Positions 28,872 through 35,787 of a DNA stretch of 35,787 bases are shown here, one piece after another (the stretch's first letter is position 1; the number at the start of each line of letters is the position of its first letter). The notes beneath the pieces were generated by a model. It saw only the letters and a program-made list of their open reading frames with translations, made no database searches and was not told the origin of the DNA. The position numbers and the translations under genes are program-made. The stretch lies in NCBI GenBank assembly GCA_001515985.1, contig LOET01000076.1, positions 1 to 35,787 of the forward strand, written 5' to 3'. The DNA is from Sphingomonadales bacterium BRH_c3. Its GTDB lineage: Bacteria > Pseudomonadota > Alphaproteobacteria > Sphingomonadales > Sphingomonadaceae.

Positions 28872-28942
28872 ATGCGAATTACGGGCGAAACGCCGGGACG
28901 TTCCGGTTGTTCTGTCTGCGCACCACGTTCAAAGCTTCGCGG

Positions 28943-29170
28943 TCAGTAATTCGCTGGCGGATCGCTGGCCGGAAAGCTTGCGTCGCTCTCCTCGTCCGTC
29001 TTGTTCCACGTATCCGAAGAACTGTCCCGCATGGCGCCCGGCCCTGCGTCGCGCACATTGCCGGTCTGGCCGGTGGCGAAAGCAGCCGGACTGGCACCCC
29101 GCTTCTTTTCGATAGCTTTGTATCCGGCATATCCGAGTGCCGACAAGGCAGCGATTTTCAATAGTCCCAT
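28943..29170 (-). CDS. Small conserved protein, function unknown
   Basis: The 75-residue protein starts with a hydrophobic helix (MGLLKIAALSALGYAGYKAIEKK). A polar, likely disordered middle follows, and it ends in SDASFPASDPPANY. The ending resembles the FPASDPP motif I recall at the C-terminus of many small alphaproteobacterial proteins; its role is unknown to me. A clear AAGGAG lies 8 nt before ATG 29170, which supports real translation. It is probably anchored in the inner membrane by its N-terminus. It lies just upstream of the DUF305 gene on the same strand. Confidence 0.78.
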   Translation of the reverse strand: MGLLKIAALSALGYAGYKAIEKKRGASPAAFATGQTGNVRDAGPGAMRDSSSDTWNKTDEESDASFPASDPPANY

Positions 29171-29236
29171 GATACGATCTCCTTCGTTACCCCTCCCATC
29201 AACGCCTGGCGGGGGCGAAAGGTCCGATCTATCGGC

Positions 29237-30520
29237 TCAATCGTCGCCCACCCGTTCTATGTCTGCGCCCACCAGCTGCAGCTTCTCCTCCAGCCGCTCG
29301 TAACCGCGATCGAGGTGGTATAGCCGCCGCACGGTGGTCTCGCCTTCGGCCGCCAGCCCCGCCAGCACCAGGCTGAAGGAGGCACGCAGATCGGTCGCCA
29401 TCACTTCAGCGCCCGTGAGCCGATCGACTCCCTTGACGATGGCAGTACGGCCCTCGGTCTCGATATCCGCCCCCATGCGCCGCAGTTCGGGCACATGCAT
29501 GAAGCGGTTCTCGAAAATGGTTTCCTTGAGCACGCTGGTGCCTTCAGCCTTGCACAGCAGCGCCATCAGCTGCGCCTGCATGTCGGTGGCGAGGCCGGGA
29601 TAGGGTGCGGTGGTGAGATTGGTGGCCTTGAGCTTGCCATTGGGACAAACCCTGATCCCTTTGGCGTCTTCCTCCACCTCGACCCCGATATTCCGCAGCG
29701 CGTGGATGGTGGCCGCCATCTCGCCCGCTTTGGCGCCTTCAAGCCGGACGTCGCCGCCGGTGATCGCTGCGGCGCAGGCGTAAGAGCCAGCCTCGATCCG
29801 GTCGGGCATCACGCGATAGGTTGCGCCGTGCAGCCGCCTGACCCCGTGGATGGTGAGATCGGAGCTGCCGATACCCTCGATCTCCGCCCCCATGGCGACC
29901 AGCAGATTGCACAAATCGACAATCTCGGGCTCGCGTGCGGCGTTGAACAGGCGGCAGCTGCCGTTCGCCAGCACCGCCGCCATCACCGCATTCTCGGTCG
30001 CCCCGACAGAGACAACCGGAAAATCGAACTCGCCGCCGGGCAGCCCGCCATCGGGCGCAATCGCGCGAACATACCCTTGTGCAAGTTCGATAGTGGCACC
30101 GAAAGCCTCGAGCGCCTTGAGATGCAGGCCAATCGGGCGATTACCGATCGCGCAGCCACCCGGCATCGACACCGTCGCCTCGCCCATGCGCGCCAGCATC
30201 GGGCCCAATACCAGGATCGAGGCGCGCATCTTGCGCACCAGATCATAGGGCGCGACCGAAGAGGTGATTCGCGGCGCCTCCAGGCTCATTACGCGGCCGA
30301 AATCCTCTGGCCGCGTGCCTTGAATCACCGTGGTGACGCCAAACTGGTTCATCAGGTGCTGGAACCCGTCGATATCGGCCAGGCGCGGCAGGTTCCTGAG
30401 CGTCAGAGGCTCCTCGGTCAGGAGCGCGCAGGGGATGAGTGTAAGCGCAGCATTCTTGGCCCCGGAAATCGGAATCGTGCCTTCGAGTCGGTTGCCGCCG
30501 CGGATGACGAGTTTGTCCAT
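29237..30520 (-). CDS. murA: UDP-N-acetylglucosamine 1-carboxyvinyltransferase
   Basis: This 427-residue enzyme transfers enolpyruvate to UDP-GlcNAc, the first committed step of peptidoglycan synthesis. The substrate-binding Lys22-Asn23 is in [14 protein letters not shown]. The catalytic loop is [13 protein letters not shown], with Cys123, the residue alkylated by fosfomycin, so the enzyme is not the naturally resistant Asp variant. Length is normal and the N-terminus [14 protein letters not shown] is typical. A short AAGG/AGGA lies just before ATG 30520. It is divergent from galU across a 105-bp spacer with a 13-bp palindrome. Confidence 0.97.
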   Translation of the reverse strand: MDKLVIRGGNRLEGTIPISGAKNAALTLIPCALLTEEPLTLRNLPRLADIDGFQHLMNQFGVTTVIQGTRPEDFGRVMSLEAPRITSSVAPYDLVRKMRASILVLGPMLARMGEATVSMPGGCAIGNRPIGLHLKALEAFGATIELAQGYVRAIAPDGGLPGGEFDFPVVSVGATENAVMAAVLANGSCRLFNAAREPEIVDLCNLLVAMGAEIEGIGSSDLTIHGVRRLHGATYRVMPDRIEAGSYACAAAITGGDVRLEGAKAGEMAATIHALRNIGVEVEEDAKGIRVCPNGKLKATNLTTAPYPGLATDMQAQLMALLCKAEGTSVLKETIFENRFMHVPELRRMGADIETEGRTAIVKGVDRLTGAEVMATDLRASFSLVLAGLAAEGETTVRRLYHLDRGYERLEEKLQLVGADIERVGDD

Positions 30521-30538
30521 TTCCTGCCCTTAGCCAAT

Positions 30539-30551
30539 CTCGGCTGCCGAG
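30539..30551. promoter_or_regulatory. 13-bp palindrome in the murA-galU spacer
   Basis: CTCGGC-T-GCCGAG has perfect 6-bp arms. It is 19 bp upstream of murA and about 75 bp upstream of galU. It may be an operator shared by the two divergent genes; the regulator is unknown. Confidence 0.3.
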
Positions 30552-30584
30552 CAAACGAACAAGCGCATGAAACTGGAGGTAGTC

Positions 30585-30629
30585 ATGCTTGCAGGTGAAA
30601 CATTTGCCCCCTATCCCGCATCGTCATGA
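30585..30629 (+). CDS. Candidate 14-residue leader ORF overlapping the galU start
   Basis: This ORF is too short for the ORF track. ATG 30585 is preceded by GGAGG with a 5-nt spacer. It encodes MLAGETFAPYPASS and stops at TGA 30627-30629, which overlaps the galU ATG (ATGA). galU itself has no visible Shine-Dalgarno in the 20 bases before its ATG. This fits translational coupling, where ribosomes ending the leader start on galU. The peptide has no run of regulatory codons, so classical attenuation is unlikely. That the ORF is translated is inference. Confidence 0.4.
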   Translation: MLAGETFAPYPASS

Positions 30630-31510
30630 ACACACCCAAACCGATCAAAAAGGCCGTTTTCCCCGTCGCCGGGCTAGGCACGCGGTTCCTGCCCGCGACC
30701 AAGGCGATCCCAAAGGAAATGCTGGCAATCGTAGACCGCCCGTTGATCCAGTATGCCGTAGATGAAGCGCGCGAGGCCGGGATCGAGCAGATGATCTTTG
30801 TCACCGGGCGCGGCAAGACTGCAATCGTCGAGCATTTCGATATTGCTTACGAGCTTGAGAAGACGCTGAGCGAGCGCGGCAAGGACCTGAGCGTGCTCGA
30901 ACCGACGCGGGCAACGCCGGGCGATATCATCACCGTGCGCCAGCAGGTGCCGCTGGGGCTGGGCCACGCAATCTGGTGCGCGCGCGCCATCGTGGGGGAT
31001 GAACCCTTTGCAATTTTCCTGCCCGATGAGCTGATGATCGGAAAGGTTGGCGGCACAGGCTGCATGAGGCAGATGGTCGATGCCTATAATGAAGTCGGCG
31101 GAAATTTGATCAGCGTGCTCGAAGTCCCGCGCGAGGATGTTTCAAGCTATGGCGTGATCGACCCCGGCGCTGAAATGGGCGCGCTGACCGAGGTAAGGGG
31201 CCTGGTCGAAAAGCCGCCCGTTGCCGACGCACCATCGAACAAGATCATTTCGGGCCGCTACATCCTGCAACCCGAAGTGATGCGCGTGCTCGAAGCGCAA
31301 GAGAAAGGCGCGGGCGGCGAAATCCAGCTGACCGACGCCATGGCCAAGATGATCGGCAGCCAGCCGTTCCACGCAGTTACGTTTGACGGCAAGCGCTATG
31401 ATTGCGGCAGCAAACTCGGCTTCGTCGAGGCGACCCTGGCGCTGGCACTCGAGCGCGAGGACATGGGCGCGGAAGTGCGCGCGATGGCCGAACGTCTTCT
31501 AGCAATCTAG
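30626..31510 (+). CDS. galU: UTP-glucose-1-phosphate uridylyltransferase
   Basis: The 294-residue protein makes UDP-glucose from UTP and glucose-1-phosphate, feeding exopolysaccharide, LPS and glycolipid synthesis. The nucleotide-binding signature is FPVAGLGTRFLPATKAIPKEM, cut here to AGLGTRFLPATKAIPKEM, followed by VDRPLIQYAVDEAREAGI. Other family blocks are VTGRGKTAIVEHFD, FAIFLPDELM and GRYILQPEVMRVLE. Length and N-terminus (MNTPKPIKKAVFPV) are typical, so ATG 30626 is the start although no Shine-Dalgarno is visible there. The overlapping leader ORF may supply it. Its stop overlaps the convergent P450 stop through CTAG. Confidence 0.97.
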   Translation: MNTPKPIKKAVFPVAGLGTRFLPATKAIPKEMLAIVDRPLIQYAVDEAREAGIEQMIFVTGRGKTAIVEHFDIAYELEKTLSERGKDLSVLEPTRATPGDIITVRQQVPLGLGHAIWCARAIVGDEPFAIFLPDELMIGKVGGTGCMRQMVDAYNEVGGNLISVLEVPREDVSSYGVIDPGAEMGALTEVRGLVEKPPVADAPSNKIISGRYILQPEVMRVLEAQEKGAGGEIQLTDAMAKMIGSQPFHAVTFDGKRYDCGSKLGFVEATLALALEREDMGAEVRAMAERLLAI

Positions 31511-32829
31511 CTCGCGACGAAACGCAGCGGCAGCGTTTTCAGCCCGCCGACAAAGGTCGAAGTCGCGCGCTTGGGCTCACCTGCCAGCTCGATGCTCTCG
31601 ATCCGGTCAAGCAGCGTTTCGAACAGGATCTTCATTTCCATCCGGGCAAGATGCAGGCCAAGGCACTGGTGAGCGCCCGCGCCGAACGCCAGGTGCCGAT
31701 TGGGCGAGCGGCTGGCATCGAACTTGCGCGGATTTGCGAACTGCGCCGGATCGTGGTTGGCGGCGACATAGTTGATCATCAGCCAATCGCCCTTCCTGAT
31801 CTGTTGCCCAACCAGCTCGACATCTTCAGCCGCAGTACGCATGGAATGCTGCACCGGCGTGGTCCAGCGAATCGCTTCCTCGACGATGCCCGGCAACAGC
31901 GAACGATCTGCCTTGACCCTGGCCCATTGCTCCGGGTCCTTCGCCAAGGCCTGCATCGCCCCGGCAGTGGAAGCCGAGGTCGTGTCATGCCCGGCGGTGG
32001 CAACGATGATGTAATATCCCGCCATATCGCGCTCAGGCAGGGGCTCGCCATCGACCGTCGCATTGGCAATCACGCTGGCAACATCGCCTGTAGGGTTGGC
32101 GCGGCGATCGCGCGCGATCCCGGCAAAATATTCCTCGAAATTCTTCACCGCGCCCGCAACCAGCAGCACCACTTGCTCCGGCGTCATATTCTGCATGCCG
32201 GTGCCGGAAAGATCCGCATCCTGCCCGCCGAACATCTGCTGGGTGAGCATCAACATGCGCTGCTCGTCCTCTTCGGGCACGCCCAGGATCTGCATCACCA
32301 CATGCAGCGGATAAGGCGCCGAAACGAGTTTGCAGAAGTCCACGCCCTCTCTTTCTCCGACCCCGCCCTCGCCAGCGGCCACCAGCCGGTCCACCGTTGC
32401 ATTGGCGATGGCGCGGATCTCGCCCTCCATTTTCTGGAGGTTGCGCGGCATGAACCAGTCCTGCGTCAACCGGCGATATTTGGGGTGGATCGGCGCATCG
32501 AACACCACCAGCGAATCGACCAGCATGTTGGAGCCGGTTGCCTTGCGACTGAATTCGATTGCGTCGCGGAAACTGAACACCACCGGGCGCGGATTGTTGA
32601 GGAAGGTGACATTGTCCTTCGAAATGCGCATCACGTCTTCATAGCGGGTGACCAGCCAGAAGGGATCGAACAGCTTGCCGTCCTCGGGCTTGACCAGCGC
32701 CACAGGCGCCTCTTCGCGCAACCGGTCGAACGTATCGAGCAGGCTATCCCACTGGGCATAGGAATGCGGATCGATGACCTCGCGGGCAACCTCGGGCGGC
32801 AGAACCTTTGCTTGATCGGCCACGCTCAC
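31507..32829 (-). CDS. Cytochrome P450
   Basis: The 440-residue soluble bacterial P450 has all key motifs: the I-helix oxygen-binding AGHDTTSASTAGA, the K-helix E-x-x-R in EEAIRW and the haem loop FGAGAHQCLGLHLARME with Cys389 as the thiolate ligand. No membrane anchor is present, as in bacterial class I P450s that use ferredoxin partners; no ferredoxin or reductase gene is in view. The family and substrate are not clear, and the coupled acyl-CoA synthetase suggests a hydrophobic carboxylic acid, alkane-, terpene- or steroid-like substrate. It starts at GTG 32829, sharing GTGA with the stop of the upstream gene, so translation is coupled. Confidence 0.95.
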   Translation of the reverse strand: MSVADQAKVLPPEVAREVIDPHSYAQWDSLLDTFDRLREEAPVALVKPEDGKLFDPFWLVTRYEDVMRISKDNVTFLNNPRPVVFSFRDAIEFSRKATGSNMLVDSLVVFDAPIHPKYRRLTQDWFMPRNLQKMEGEIRAIANATVDRLVAAGEGGVGEREGVDFCKLVSAPYPLHVVMQILGVPEEDEQRMLMLTQQMFGGQDADLSGTGMQNMTPEQVVLLVAGAVKNFEEYFAGIARDRRANPTGDVASVIANATVDGEPLPERDMAGYYIIVATAGHDTTSASTAGAMQALAKDPEQWARVKADRSLLPGIVEEAIRWTTPVQHSMRTAAEDVELVGQQIRKGDWLMINYVAANHDPAQFANPRKFDASRSPNRHLAFGAGAHQCLGLHLARMEMKILFETLLDRIESIELAGEPKRATSTFVGGLKTLPLRFVAS

Positions 32830-34364
32830 GCCTCCGCTTGGGCTTTGGCAGCATATTCATCACGCAGTTCGCGCTTGTAGAGCTTGCCATTGGCTTCACG
32901 CGGCAGATCGGGCCGGAAATCGAACAGCTTGGGCATCTTGATCCGGGCTAGTTGCGGGCTGAGGTAATCGCGCAATTCCTGTTCCAGCGCATCGCCGGCT
33001 TCACCCATGTCGACCGGCTGCACAACCGCAACAACCTTCTCGCCAAGATCCGGATCGGGCGCGCCGATCACCGCCGCATCCATCACCTTGTCATGGCTCA
33101 CCAGCAGGTTCTCGATTTCCTGCGGGTAGATATTGACCCCGCCAGAGATGATCATGTGGCTCTTGCGATCGGTCAGGTAGAGGAAGCCGTCCTCATCGAG
33201 ATGGCCGATATCGCCCAGCGTCATCCAGCCTTCGGAATGCATGGCTTCAGCCGTCTTGGCAGGATCCTTGTGATACGTCGGCAGAATCTCGTTTTCGAAA
33301 TAGATCACCCCGTCCTGCCCGGCGGGAAGTTCTTCGCCATCGGGGCCGCAAATATGCAGCTTGCCATGGATCGCGCGCCCGACACTGCCCGGGTGAGTGA
33401 GCCAGTCAGGTGAATGGATCATCGTCATGCCGATGCTTTCAGACCCGGCATAATACTCATTCACGATCGGCCCCCACCATTCGATCATCTGCTGTTTGAT
33501 CGGGATCGGGCATGGCGCAGCTGCGTGAAGCGCACGCTTATGGCTAGAGAGGTCATACTTGCTACGGATCTCTTCCGGCAATTTGAGCATGCGCACGAAA
33601 TGTGTCGGCACCCATTGGCTGTCGGTCACCTTGTATGTCTCGATCGCGGCAAGCGCAGCTTCGGGATCGAATTTCTCCATCATGACCACTGTTCCGCCAA
33701 GGCGGTGCACAGCCGAAGACCATCCGATCGGTGCTGCATGATAGAGCGGTGCCGGCGAAAGATAGATCATAGTGCCGTCGGCTGGCATGCCCGCCCCGAT
33801 TGTCGCGAGGCCGAGAAATGGCACAATTGCCTGCGGATCGGGATCGACGGGTGGTTTGGGCCGGATGCCTTTTGGCCGGCCGGTTGTGCCAGAGGAATAG
33901 AGCATCACCATGCCCGCTGTTTGGTCAGCGATGGGCTCAGCTGGTTGCGCCGCCAGGGCCGCTGCGAAATTCTCGTCGCCATCACCCCCCATCACCAGCA
34001 CCGGCAGATCGGGGCAGGCAGCGCGCACGGCGGGCAACACCGCATCAAAGTAGCGCGACGTGATCAGCAGCTTGGCTTCGCTGTCTTCAAGAATATAGGC
34101 AATCTCGGGCGCAGTCAGCCGCGTCGAGATCGGCACCAGCATCGTGCCCGCTCGCTGGGAACCCCAGATCAGCGTGTAGAATTCGATCCGGTTTTCAAGC
34201 AACACGGCGAAAGCATCGTCTGGCCGCAACCCAAGTGCCCGGAGCATCTGCGCGAAGCGATTCGATTCGCGATCCATTTCGCCGAAGGTCATGGTTTCGC
34301 CGCTTCCGGCCATAATCACGGCAGGCTGGTTTGGGCGCGTTCTTGCGTGTTCGATCGGATGCAT
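32826..34364 (-). CDS. Acyl-CoA synthetase (AMP-dependent, FadD-like)
   Basis: The 512-residue adenylate-forming enzyme activates a carboxylic acid to its CoA thioester through an acyl-AMP. The P-loop-like A3 motif is VMLYSSGTTGRPKGIRP. The A5 region is NEYYAGSESIGMT, A7 is TLGDIGHLDEDGFLYLTDR, A8 is KSHMIISGGVNIYPQEIEN and the C-terminal catalytic Lys is in EANGKLYKREL. Chain length or ring structure of the substrate cannot be told. It begins at ATG 34364 and overlaps the P450 by four bases. A TetR-like palindrome lies 30-47 bp upstream. Together the two genes look like a small degradative or modification operon. Confidence 0.93.
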   Translation of the reverse strand: MHPIEHARTRPNQPAVIMAGSGETMTFGEMDRESNRFAQMLRALGLRPDDAFAVLLENRIEFYTLIWGSQRAGTMLVPISTRLTAPEIAYILEDSEAKLLITSRYFDAVLPAVRAACPDLPVLVMGGDGDENFAAALAAQPAEPIADQTAGMVMLYSSGTTGRPKGIRPKPPVDPDPQAIVPFLGLATIGAGMPADGTMIYLSPAPLYHAAPIGWSSAVHRLGGTVVMMEKFDPEAALAAIETYKVTDSQWVPTHFVRMLKLPEEIRSKYDLSSHKRALHAAAPCPIPIKQQMIEWWGPIVNEYYAGSESIGMTMIHSPDWLTHPGSVGRAIHGKLHICGPDGEELPAGQDGVIYFENEILPTYHKDPAKTAEAMHSEGWMTLGDIGHLDEDGFLYLTDRKSHMIISGGVNIYPQEIENLLVSHDKVMDAAVIGAPDPDLGEKVVAVVQPVDMGEAGDALEQELRDYLSPQLARIKMPKLFDFRPDLPREANGKLYKRELRDEYAAKAQAEA

Positions 34365-34393
34365 CGGTGTCCTCTCCCCATGCGGACTTTATG

Positions 34394-34411
34394 CCGTATG
34401 GTTGCATATGG
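34394..34411. promoter_or_regulatory. Candidate TetR-type operator before the acyl-CoA synthetase gene
   Basis: CCGTATG-GTTG-CATATGG is an 18-bp inverted repeat with 7-bp arms (one mismatch). It starts 30 bp upstream of the synthetase ATG. Size and symmetry are like sites of TetR-family repressors that often control acyl-CoA genes. No regulator gene is adjacent. Confidence 0.45.
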
Positions 34412-34441
34412 AAACCTAGCTAACTAGCCAAAGACGACAAG

Positions 34442-34469
34442 AAAAAAGGCGGCGGGATAACCCGTCGCC
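34442..34469 (-). terminator. Rho-independent terminator of the M23 peptidase gene
   Basis: On the minus strand GGCGACGGG-TTAT-CCCGCCGCC (9 pairs, one G-U) is followed by TTTTTTC. It lies about 60 bp past the peptidase stop, before the acyl-CoA synthetase promoter region. Confidence 0.88.
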
Positions 34470-34530
34470 ATTATCGGACATCCTCTCCTCTGTCCGAACC
34501 CGCTTCCAGGCGGGAAACTCTTGCTGCGGC

Positions 34531-35238
34531 CTAGTCGCCGCCCTGGCCACCTTCGCCAGAAATCTGTGCCAGTTTCGCCAAGCGCTGCTGGACCGGCGAT
34601 TCGACCATATAGGGAATTGGATTGACTGCAATACCCGACATGACCACTTCATAGTGGAGATGCGGGCCGGTCGACCGGCCGGTCGATCCCACGTAGCCTA
34701 TGATGTCGCCCTTTTTGACCCGCTCACCCTCAGCCACCAAAAGGCGCGACATGTGGGCATAGCGCGTTTCAAGGCTAGCGCCGTGATCGATCTCGATAAA
34801 CAGGCCGTAGGTGGAAAACCATTCGGCACGATCGACGATGCCGTCAGCAGTTGCATAGATCGGCGTGCCGGTCGGGGCTGCCAGATCTATCCCCTTGTGC
34901 TTGCGCCGACCGCCGAGCACGGGGTGTGTGCGCATCCCGAAATCGCTGGTCAGCCGCGCGCCATCAAGCGGCATGCGCGACGGCACGGAAATGGACGGTT
35001 TGACGGTATTCGCAGCCGGACCGCGCGCGTCCAGCGCTTCCCAGCTGGCGAAGAGCTGGCGAAAGCCCTGATCGCCGGTGATGAGCGAATCATCCTGCGC
35101 CTGGCGGACCGTGTCGCTGATGTCGACTGCAGCGGAATTACTGTTGGCAAATGCCGGGCTTGCGGCCACCGAAAGACAACCAGCAACAAGCGCAAAGCCC
35201 GCCTGCTTGCAGAATTGCCCGATATGCGATCCGATCAA
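34531..35238 (-). CDS. Secreted M23 (LytM-type) zinc metallopeptidase
   Basis: The 235-residue protein has a signal peptide ending near SPAFA|NSNS, a short linker and an M23 domain. The zinc ligands are visible: His and Asp in RRKHKGIDLAAPTG and the HxH pair in TGPHLHYEVV. The lead motif LTSDFGMRTHPV is typical. Such enzymes cut peptidoglycan cross-links or act as cell-division activators; there is no coiled coil, so it is not EnvC-like. The start is TTG 35238, preceded by GAGGA with 7 nt spacing; no other start codon gives the signal peptide. A hairpin lies in the leader just upstream. A strong terminator follows, so it is transcribed alone or as the end of a longer unit. Confidence 0.92.
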   Translation of the reverse strand: MIGSHIGQFCKQAGFALVAGCLSVAASPAFANSNSAAVDISDTVRQAQDDSLITGDQGFRQLFASWEALDARGPAANTVKPSISVPSRMPLDGARLTSDFGMRTHPVLGGRRKHKGIDLAAPTGTPIYATADGIVDRAEWFSTYGLFIEIDHGASLETRYAHMSRLLVAEGERVKKGDIIGYVGSTGRSTGPHLHYEVVMSGIAVNPIPYMVESPVQQRLAKLAQISGEGGQGGD

Positions 35239-35266
35239 AACCCGTTCCTCAACGCAGCACTCACTG

Positions 35267-35307
35267 AAGAGCCCGCTTTATCTTGTCGTTCAACCCGAAG
35301 GGCTCTT
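35267..35307 (-). promoter_or_regulatory. Leader hairpin upstream of the M23 gene
   Basis: Perfect 8-bp arms AAGAGCCC and GGGCTCTT enclose 25 bases, 28-69 bases before the TTG start. The stem is not followed by a T-run on the minus strand, so a structured leader is more likely than a terminator. Confidence 0.35.
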
Positions 35308-35379
35308 TGCCCCGGCGTGCGTTAAGCGGCTCAAATGATCTGCCGCTTTCGTGTGAGGATGGATTAACGGGCTAAAAAT

Positions 35380-35787
35380 TTACGAAGCAATAGCGGCATA
35401 GAAGTCTCGCGACAGACCGGCTGCAAGACGCGCCGAGTCGTTGAACGGTGGCTTAATCGCCCCGCGAAAGTGGCGCGAAACCAGGTGTCGCCAGCTTACC
35501 TGAGGGGATTCGCCCATCGCACGGGCGCGTGCGATAAAGTGCTTGGTGCCAATCGCTACATGGCGAATCTCGTCATCAAGGATTCGTTTCAGAATCCGTG
35601 CGCCGTGCTCATCGCCCTGCGCTTGCACCCGCTCGAGCGTGGAAGGCGTGACGTCAAGGCCGCGTGCCTCCAGCACCATCGGCACGATCGCAAGCCGGGC
35701 GCTGACATCGTGCCGCGTCTCGTGCGCGGCCTGCCACAACCCGCCGTGAGCCGGCAGCGCGCCGTAATGGCTCCCGATACTGCGAAG
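35380..35787 (-). CDS. DUF455 ferritin-like protein, 5' end cut by window
   Basis: The ORF track starts at an internal TTG (35739), but the frame stays open to the right edge (LRSIGSHYGALPAHGGLW), so I extend the partial gene to 35787. The visible 135 residues match DUF455, a ferritin-like four-helix family: HGGLWQAAHETRHDVSARLA, VPMVLEARGLDVTP and DDEIRHVAIGTKHF. Repeated Glu/His pairs such as HETRHD and DDEIRH fit a di-metal site. The family is of unknown function and is annotated as a ferritin-like or tRNA-hydroxylase-like helix bundle. The N-terminal part is missing only because of the window limit. It lies 141 bp upstream of the M23 gene on the same strand. Confidence 0.9.
   Translation of the reverse strand, partial: LRSIGSHYGALPAHGGLWQAAHETRHDVSARLAIVPMVLEARGLDVTPSTLERVQAQGDEHGARILKRILDDEIRHVAIGTKHFIARARAMGESPQVSWRHLVSRHFRGAIKPPFNDSARLAAGLSRDFYAAIAS

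Noticed and set aside
29495-30598. 367-aa ORF opposite murA
   Set aside because: MurA is certain on the minus strand and this frame has no domain.
31402-32880. 492-aa ORF opposite the P450
   Set aside because: Antisense of a P450 with all haem motifs; Arg/His-rich shadow.
33414-34427. 337-aa ORF opposite the acyl-CoA synthetase
   Set aside because: Antisense shadow; no recognisable domain.

Overview
The window looks like a stretch of alphaproteobacterial chromosome, most probably Sphingomonadales and perhaps Erythrobacteraceae. This is judged from the high GC content, protein style and gene order; no rRNA or taxonomic marker is present. Most of it is core metabolism and envelope biogenesis, with about 24 confident protein genes, two of them cut by the window ends. 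I see no tRNA, rRNA, CRISPR array, transposase or integrase.

Layout. 1-1613 (-): a fused ABC exporter, 3' end cut off. 1792-3030 (+): intracellular PHA depolymerase with a TTG start and a 15-bp palindrome upstream. 3113-3484 (-): an AT-richer orphan membrane protein. 3655-5383 (-): a thiolase and a MaoC/NodN-like hydratase, separated by a pair of inverted GAAA-loop hairpins (REP-like element). 5676-6287 (+): an unknown membrane protein. 6523-12620 (+): gltB-gltD, NADPH glutamate synthase. 12845-14743 (+): a porin-like outer membrane protein closely followed by a small P-loop ATPase. 14807-17084 (-): a secreted serine hydrolase and uracil-DNA glycosylase. 17164-19044 (+): RNase D-like exonuclease, lptC and lptA. 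19051-23703 (-): a DUF3576 lipoprotein, leuS, lptE and holA, the last three overlapping by ATGA. 24147-24899 (+): a secreted protein of unknown function ending in an OMP-like Phe, followed by a strong terminator. 25025-25747 (+): phaB.

25809-29170 looks like an accessory metal-resistance segment: a Cu+-type P1B ATPase, a small ribbon-helix-helix protein, a DUF305 membrane protein and a small conserved protein. Core genes resume with murA (-) and galU (+). galU is preceded by a 14-codon mini-ORF with a strong Shine-Dalgarno whose stop overlaps the galU start. 31507-34364 (-) is a GTGA-coupled acyl-CoA synthetase/cytochrome P450 operon with a TetR-like palindrome upstream. It is followed by a TTG-started M23 endopeptidase and a DUF455 ferritin-like gene cut by the right edge.

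Themes. LptC, LptA and LptE (LPS transport), MurA, GalU, M23 and the porin serve the envelope. PhaZ and PhaB, and possibly the thiolase and hydratase, serve PHA and acyl-CoA metabolism. I found no clear undescribed multi-gene system. The best leads are the galU leader ORF, the palindromes before phaZ and the fadD-like gene, the porin/ATPase pair and the small metal island.
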